Assembly (NCBI GenBank): GCA_900318275.1
Contig: ONJY01000027.1
Coordinates: 1-54,270, forward strand
Direction: 5' to 3'
Source of the DNA: an uncultured Bacteroidales bacterium
GTDB lineage: Bacteria; Bacteroidota; Bacteroidia; Bacteroidales; P3
DNA length: 54,270 nt
Shown: piece by piece, positions 51,423 to 54,270 of the stretch
Numbering within the stretch: the first letter of the stretch is position 1
Layout of the letters: each line of letters begins with the position of its first letter
Notes under the pieces: model-generated
Database searches by the model: none
What the model saw: the letters and a program-made list of their open reading frames with translations, nothing else
What the model was told of the DNA's origin: nothing
Position numbers and translations under genes: made by a program

Positions 51423-51457
51423 CAAACTTTTTTTGAACTGCGGGAAAATATTTTTGT

Positions 51458-52765
51458 TTACCGCACTATCATGTCGAGGTTTTCCAAGGCGGTGCGGGCG
51501 GTGAGCCATTGGCGCATCTTCTGGCGGTCGGCGGCATTGAGGCTGCTGCCCTTGCGGAGGGTGACGATAGCCACTGTGCCGTCTTTGGTGCGTGCCACGT
51601 CGATGGTGCGCACCTGCGGGAAGATGGGCTCGGCCTCTTTGGCCAGGCTTAGCGAGAGCTGTTCGTAACTGCGGTAGGCGGTGAGCTCGTCCTCGAGGGT
51701 GGCCACCTGGGCACCGAGGCGCAACACCTCGTCGTTGGCGGCGCTGACGCGCGAGTTGAAGGATGCCGCCAGATTCTCCACGCCCTCAATGTCGGCACCC
51801 TGTATCACCGACAGGGTCAGCCCCTTGAGCTTGTACGCTGCCATGCTCGCCTGTGCGGCTGCTATCTCGGCGTCGCTGATGGAGCGCCCCACGGCGACCA
51901 CGCGCAGCGTGTCGTGCTCGGCGCGGTGGTCGATGATCTGGGTGCCGCTCTGCGCCAGCTCGCTGTCGACGAAGGCCTTGATGTTGCGCGCCAGGATGTC
52001 TTTCTTGACGATGTCTACCGTCATCACGGCGGCGGGAATCATGGCCACCACAACGACGATAGTGACGAGGCGCTTGCCGCGCCTGGCCAGCTCGGGCATG
52101 AGGTTGGCGTAGCTGTGGAAGCGCAGCATCTTGACGCCTAGGAAGGTGCTGAGTGCGATGAAGACGGTATTGATGAAGAAGAGGTAGAAGGCGCCGAAGA
52201 AGTAGTTCCACTGTGCTGTGGCGAGGCCGTAGCCTGCGGTGCAGAGCGGCGGCATGAGGGCTGTGGCTATGGCCACGCCCGGGATGACCTGCCCTTTGCT
52301 CTTGGTGGTCAGCGCCAGCACGCCGGCGGCGCCGCCGCAGAAGGCTATGAGCACGTCGTAGAGGGTGGGGGAGGTGCGTGCCAGCAACTCGCTGCGCGCC
52401 TCGCTCAGGGGCGAGATGAAGAAGTAGAGCGTAGCCGTGAGCACCGAGATGACGGTGGCCACACCGTAGTTGCGCAACGCGCGCCGCAACAGCTCGAAGT
52501 CGCCGATGCCCACGCCAAGCCCCATGCCGATGATGGGTCCCATGAGCGGAGAGACGAGCATGGCGCCGATGATGACCGCCGTCGAGTTGACGTTGAGCCC
52601 CAGCGAGGCTATCAGTATGGCGAACATGAGAATCCACAGGTTGGTGCCGCGGAAGACAACGCCGGCGCTCACCTGCTCTATCACCTCGCGCTCGTCCTCG
52701 CGGTCGCCCGTCAGGCGGAAGTAGTGGCTGAGAATGCGGACTATCGGTTTGAGGTTTATTCCCAT
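51458..52765 (-). CDS. DUF389 membrane protein
   Basis: A 435-residue protein. Residues 35-275 hold about six membrane segments with the DUF389 signature: NLWILMFAILIASLGLNVNSTAVIIGAMLVSPLMGPIIGMG (quoted as VIIGAMLVSPLMGPI) and GVAIATALMPPLCTAGYGLA. The C-terminal 150 residues are soluble, probably periplasmic, with a coiled-coil-like stretch (AANDEVLRLGAQVATLEDELTAYR, here in part VLRLGAQVATLEDEL). Function of the family is unknown; transport has been suggested. A gene with its own transcription; no consensus promoter found upstream. Confidence 0.88.
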   Translation of the reverse strand: MGINLKPIVRILSHYFRLTGDREDEREVIEQVSAGVVFRGTNLWILMFAILIASLGLNVNSTAVIIGAMLVSPLMGPIIGMGLGVGIGDFELLRRALRNYGVATVISVLTATLYFFISPLSEARSELLARTSPTLYDVLIAFCGGAAGVLALTTKSKGQVIPGVAIATALMPPLCTAGYGLATAQWNYFFGAFYLFFINTVFIALSTFLGVKMLRFHSYANLMPELARRGKRLVTIVVVVAMIPAAVMTVDIVKKDILARNIKAFVDSELAQSGTQIIDHRAEHDTLRVVAVGRSISDAEIAAAQASMAAYKLKGLTLSVIQGADIEGVENLAASFNSRVSAANDEVLRLGAQVATLEDELTAYRSYEQLSLSLAKEAEPIFPQVRTIDVARTKDGTVAIVTLRKGSSLNAADRQKMRQWLTARTALENLDMIVR

Positions 52766-52872
52766 GGCTCTTTTTTGCTGTCATAACGCTCAGCGTCGCA
52801 TTTTATTGCGCACCGGGCCGCCGCAGCATGCAAAAAAAAATGCCCAAGTGCTTGCATGTTACAAAAAATGTG

Positions 52873-52880
52873 TATATTTG
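52873..52880 (+). promoter_or_regulatory. Promoter -7 box in the gap before 53075
   Basis: TATATTTG with TTG (52852-52854) 18 bases upstream. It lies 195 bases before the next ATG, with a hairpin in between. Confidence 0.6.
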
Positions 52881-52886
52881 CATCAC

Positions 52887-52938
52887 CGCCCGAAAGTGGC
52901 CCCATCGGTGCAAGTATCTATCCGATAGGGCATTTCTT
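52887..52938 (+). ncRNA. Candidate short RNA or leader with terminator-like hairpin
   Basis: From the predicted start the RNA would hold GCCC-ATCGG pairing with CCGAT-GGGC (52899-52931, one mismatch inside), followed by ATTTCTTT. An alternative stem CACCG/CGGTG overlaps it. It could be a small RNA or an attenuator for the gene at 53075. Confidence 0.3.
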
Positions 52939-52957
52939 TAGTAGTATTTCAGTGCAA

Positions 52958-53023
52958 TACTGAAGAACTACTGAAGAACTGTCATACCGACTCCGTAGGG
53001 CTGCTGTAGGGGCAGGGAAGGGG
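52958..53023. repeat. Array of six 11-base units
   Basis: TACTGAAGAAC, TACTGAAGAAC, TGTCATACCGA, CTCCGTAGGGC, TGCTGTAGGGG, CAGGGAAGGGG in 11-base register. CTCCGTAG also occurs in the array at 13761. Confidence 0.6.
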
Positions 53024-53074
53024 GCCGGAGAGGGTGTGAAAGAGGATAAGTTATTAACATTCAAACATAGAGAC

Positions 53075-53824
53075 ATGGCAAAACAGAAATCGACAGGACT
53101 GCTGGTGAACGGCAGCGTGAAAGCGGCGGGGGTGACCTTCTACACCCGTCATGGACAGACCGTGGTGCGTTCGGCACGCAGCGTGCAGCCGGAGCGCCGC
53201 AGCCGTGGACAGTTCGACCAGCGTATGCGTATGCGCCACACCATAGCTTTGTGGCACGTCTTCAGAGCTTCGGGCCCACTCTTCGGCGAGGGCGTGACGG
53301 CCTACCGCCGTTTTGCGTCGGCGGCCAACCGCCTGACCCCCGTCTATGTGCCCTGCAACGGCCCGCTGGGCACGGCCACCTTCCTGCTGCCGGGCATCCC
53401 GGTGAGTGCCGGCCCGACGGCGTCAATCAAGGAGTGGTTCGGCAATGTTGACGGCGAGGATGTGCTGCTCACCAACCTGCGTCCGGCCGACCTCGAGCGC
53501 CACGAGGAGCTGCGTCTGTGCTGCCTGCGTCAGAGCCTTGAGGGCGCTGCCCCGCAGATTGTCGTCAGCTGGCGCACTTTGGCCTTGCCCAACGGCGACG
53601 AGAGCCACAGCGGCGGCGAGCCCCACCTGCGTCTGGTCGACGGCAAACTGGCCGTCTTCGGAGGTGCCCTGGCCGACCCGATGTTCGGCTGGGCGCTGGT
53701 GCGCGTCGACGGCGACCGCTGCTCAACGCAGGCTGCCGTCACCCGTTGCACCTACTACGAGCGCTTCACCACAGACAATGCGCTGAACACCGCCGCCGAA
53801 TCATACGGCGGATTGACCAAATGA
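53075..53824 (+). CDS. Conserved hypothetical, DUF6266-like N-terminus
   Basis: A 249-residue protein without signal peptide or membrane segment. ATG 53075 is preferred over 53036 because MAKQKSTGLLVNGSVKAAGV looks like a natural start. The N-terminus TFYTRHGQTVVRSARSVQPERRSRGQFDQRMRM (in part GQTVVRSARSVQPERRS) resembles the small DUF6266-type proteins of Bacteroidota, which start MGK...G..G.VG...R.G..VVR. The rest (residues 110-249) is beta-rich, with ALPNGDESHSGGEPHLRL and LADPMFGWALVRVDG. No function can be given. Confidence 0.65.
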   Translation: MAKQKSTGLLVNGSVKAAGVTFYTRHGQTVVRSARSVQPERRSRGQFDQRMRMRHTIALWHVFRASGPLFGEGVTAYRRFASAANRLTPVYVPCNGPLGTATFLLPGIPVSAGPTASIKEWFGNVDGEDVLLTNLRPADLERHEELRLCCLRQSLEGAAPQIVVSWRTLALPNGDESHSGGEPHLRLVDGKLAVFGGALADPMFGWALVRVDGDRCSTQAAVTRCTYYERFTTDNALNTAAESYGGLTK

Positions 53825-53876
53825 GCGGCTGCAGGCGGCTGACAGACAGGGTGTTGGCTGTGTGTAAAAAATATTT

Positions 53877-53920
53877 GTCACCATTTTTGGTGATTATATG
53901 GATTTTATTTTGTATCTTTG
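53877..53920 (+). promoter_or_regulatory. Promoter of the korD operon with adjacent hairpin
   Basis: TATCTTTG (53913-53920) is the -7 box. TCACCA-TTTT-TGGTGA (53878-53893) lies just upstream, covers the -33 region and contains TTTG (53886-53889). The hairpin may terminate the previous gene or bind a regulator. Confidence 0.55.
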
Positions 53921-53976
53921 CAGCCTGATACCCCAAGAAAGGCTTTTAAAATTATTAATCTTATAACATTAAAATT

Positions 53977-54195
53977 ATGGCATTTAAAGGACAAATCATT
54001 ATCGATACCGAGCACTGCAAAGGCTGCGGAGTGTGTGTACCCGTGTGCCCGATGAAGTGCATCGAGTTGTCGAAAGAGGTAAACGGCAAGGGCTATAACT
54101 TCACCCATACCGTCAACGACAGTTGCATCGGCTGCGCCAGCTGCGCCATGGTGTGCCCCGACGGCGTCATTTCCGTTTACAAGAAAAAAATCTAA
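53977..54195 (+). CDS. korD: 4Fe-4S ferredoxin-type subunit of 2-oxoacid:ferredoxin oxidoreductase
   Basis: A 72-residue protein with two cluster motifs, CKGCGVCVPVCP and CIGCASCAMVCP, the delta-subunit type of 2-oxoglutarate or 3-methyl-2-oxobutanoate:ferredoxin oxidoreductase. It passes electrons from the catalytic subunits to soluble ferredoxin. The following gene starts 24 bases later and encodes the VorB/KorA-type subunit, confirming the assignment. The substrate (2-oxoglutarate or branched-chain oxoacid) cannot be settled from this part. Confidence 0.9.
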   Translation: MAFKGQIIIDTEHCKGCGVCVPVCPMKCIELSKEVNGKGYNFTHTVNDSCIGCASCAMVCPDGVISVYKKKI

Positions 54196-54219
54196 ACGAA
54201 AAAGAAAGAAAGGAATACT

Positions 54220-54270
54220 ATGGCAAGAGAACTTCAACTGATGAAGGGCAATGAAGCTATTGCCCGCGCA
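54220..54270 (+). CDS. vorB: 2-oxoacid:ferredoxin oxidoreductase alpha-type subunit (VorB/KorA), 5' end only
   Basis: The first 17 codons read MARELQLMKGNEAIARA before the window ends. This matches the start of VorB/KorA-type alpha subunits (MKGNEAIAxAA), and the position after korD agrees. AGGAATACT before the ATG offers a modest ribosome-binding site. Confidence 0.8.
   Translation, partial: MARELQLMKGNEAIARA

Overview
The window looks like a chromosomal segment of an anaerobic gut-type member of the Bacteroidota, probably order Bacteroidales. Its promoters follow the Bacteroidota pattern (TAnnTTTG at -7 with TTTG about 19 bases upstream) and Shine-Dalgarno sites are mostly absent. The gene content also fits: indolepyruvate and branched-chain/2-oxoglutarate ferredoxin oxidoreductases, FprA with a rubredoxin-fused flavin reductase, an AddB-like nuclease, DPP-type S9 peptidase, SusD-free porins, QueA, ComF and the GTPase-impaired EF-G2 paralogue.

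Layout. 1-136: 3' end of a 5S rRNA and its terminator. 0.1-2.5 kb (minus): CPBP protease, a broken lipoprotein gene, a YiiX-like peptidase and a 2[4Fe-4S] ferredoxin lacking a recognisable start codon. 2.5-6.3 kb (minus): iorA-iorB-symporter operon. 7.0-13.8 kb (plus): GT2 transferase, DPP peptidase, riboflavin synthase, porin, Gate-domain membrane protein, and a frameshifted DUF3667 gene. Then tRNA-His. 15-17 kb: FprA plus rubredoxin-like flavin reductase (O2/NO detoxification). 17.1-20.4 kb: ECF sigma operon with secreted proteins. 20.7-22.1 kb: PIN toxin-antitoxin pair, rubredoxin, ferritin. 22.4-27.8 kb: glmS, a MurU-like nucleotidyltransferase, addB-like gene. 27.9-38.4 kb: TPR lipoprotein, pssA, queA, comF; hisS and an envelope protein; CobW GTPase; porin; tcdA. 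38.4-39.5 kb: repeat-filled gap. Then an AzgA-type purine permease. 41.2-49.1 kb: an AT-richer accessory island with an AAA/DUF4143 ATPase, a 1,670-residue fusion of DnaG-type zinc finger, DEDD exonuclease, RecQ and UvrD helicases, and a RhuM-PLD protein. 49.2-52.8 kb: EF-G2 and a DUF389 protein. 53-54.3 kb: an unknown protein and the start of a korD-vorB operon.

Two things stand out. First, the island's helicase/nuclease fusion with an N-terminal primase-type zinc finger, next to RhuM-PLD (which carries two identical 25-base palindromes) and flanked by a duplicated EF-G2 gene tail. Second, many intergenic regions hold degenerate tandem arrays with an 11-base period but unrelated unit sequences. 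Several of these fold back as inverted arrays, and two related ~320-base elements have perfect tandem-repeat inverted ends that differ between copies by matched substitutions.

Several genes carry single-base disruptions (lipocalin-like gene, DUF3667 gene, a signal-peptide remnant, the ferredoxin start). I cannot tell real decay from assembly error. All homology calls are from reading the translations; no database search was run.
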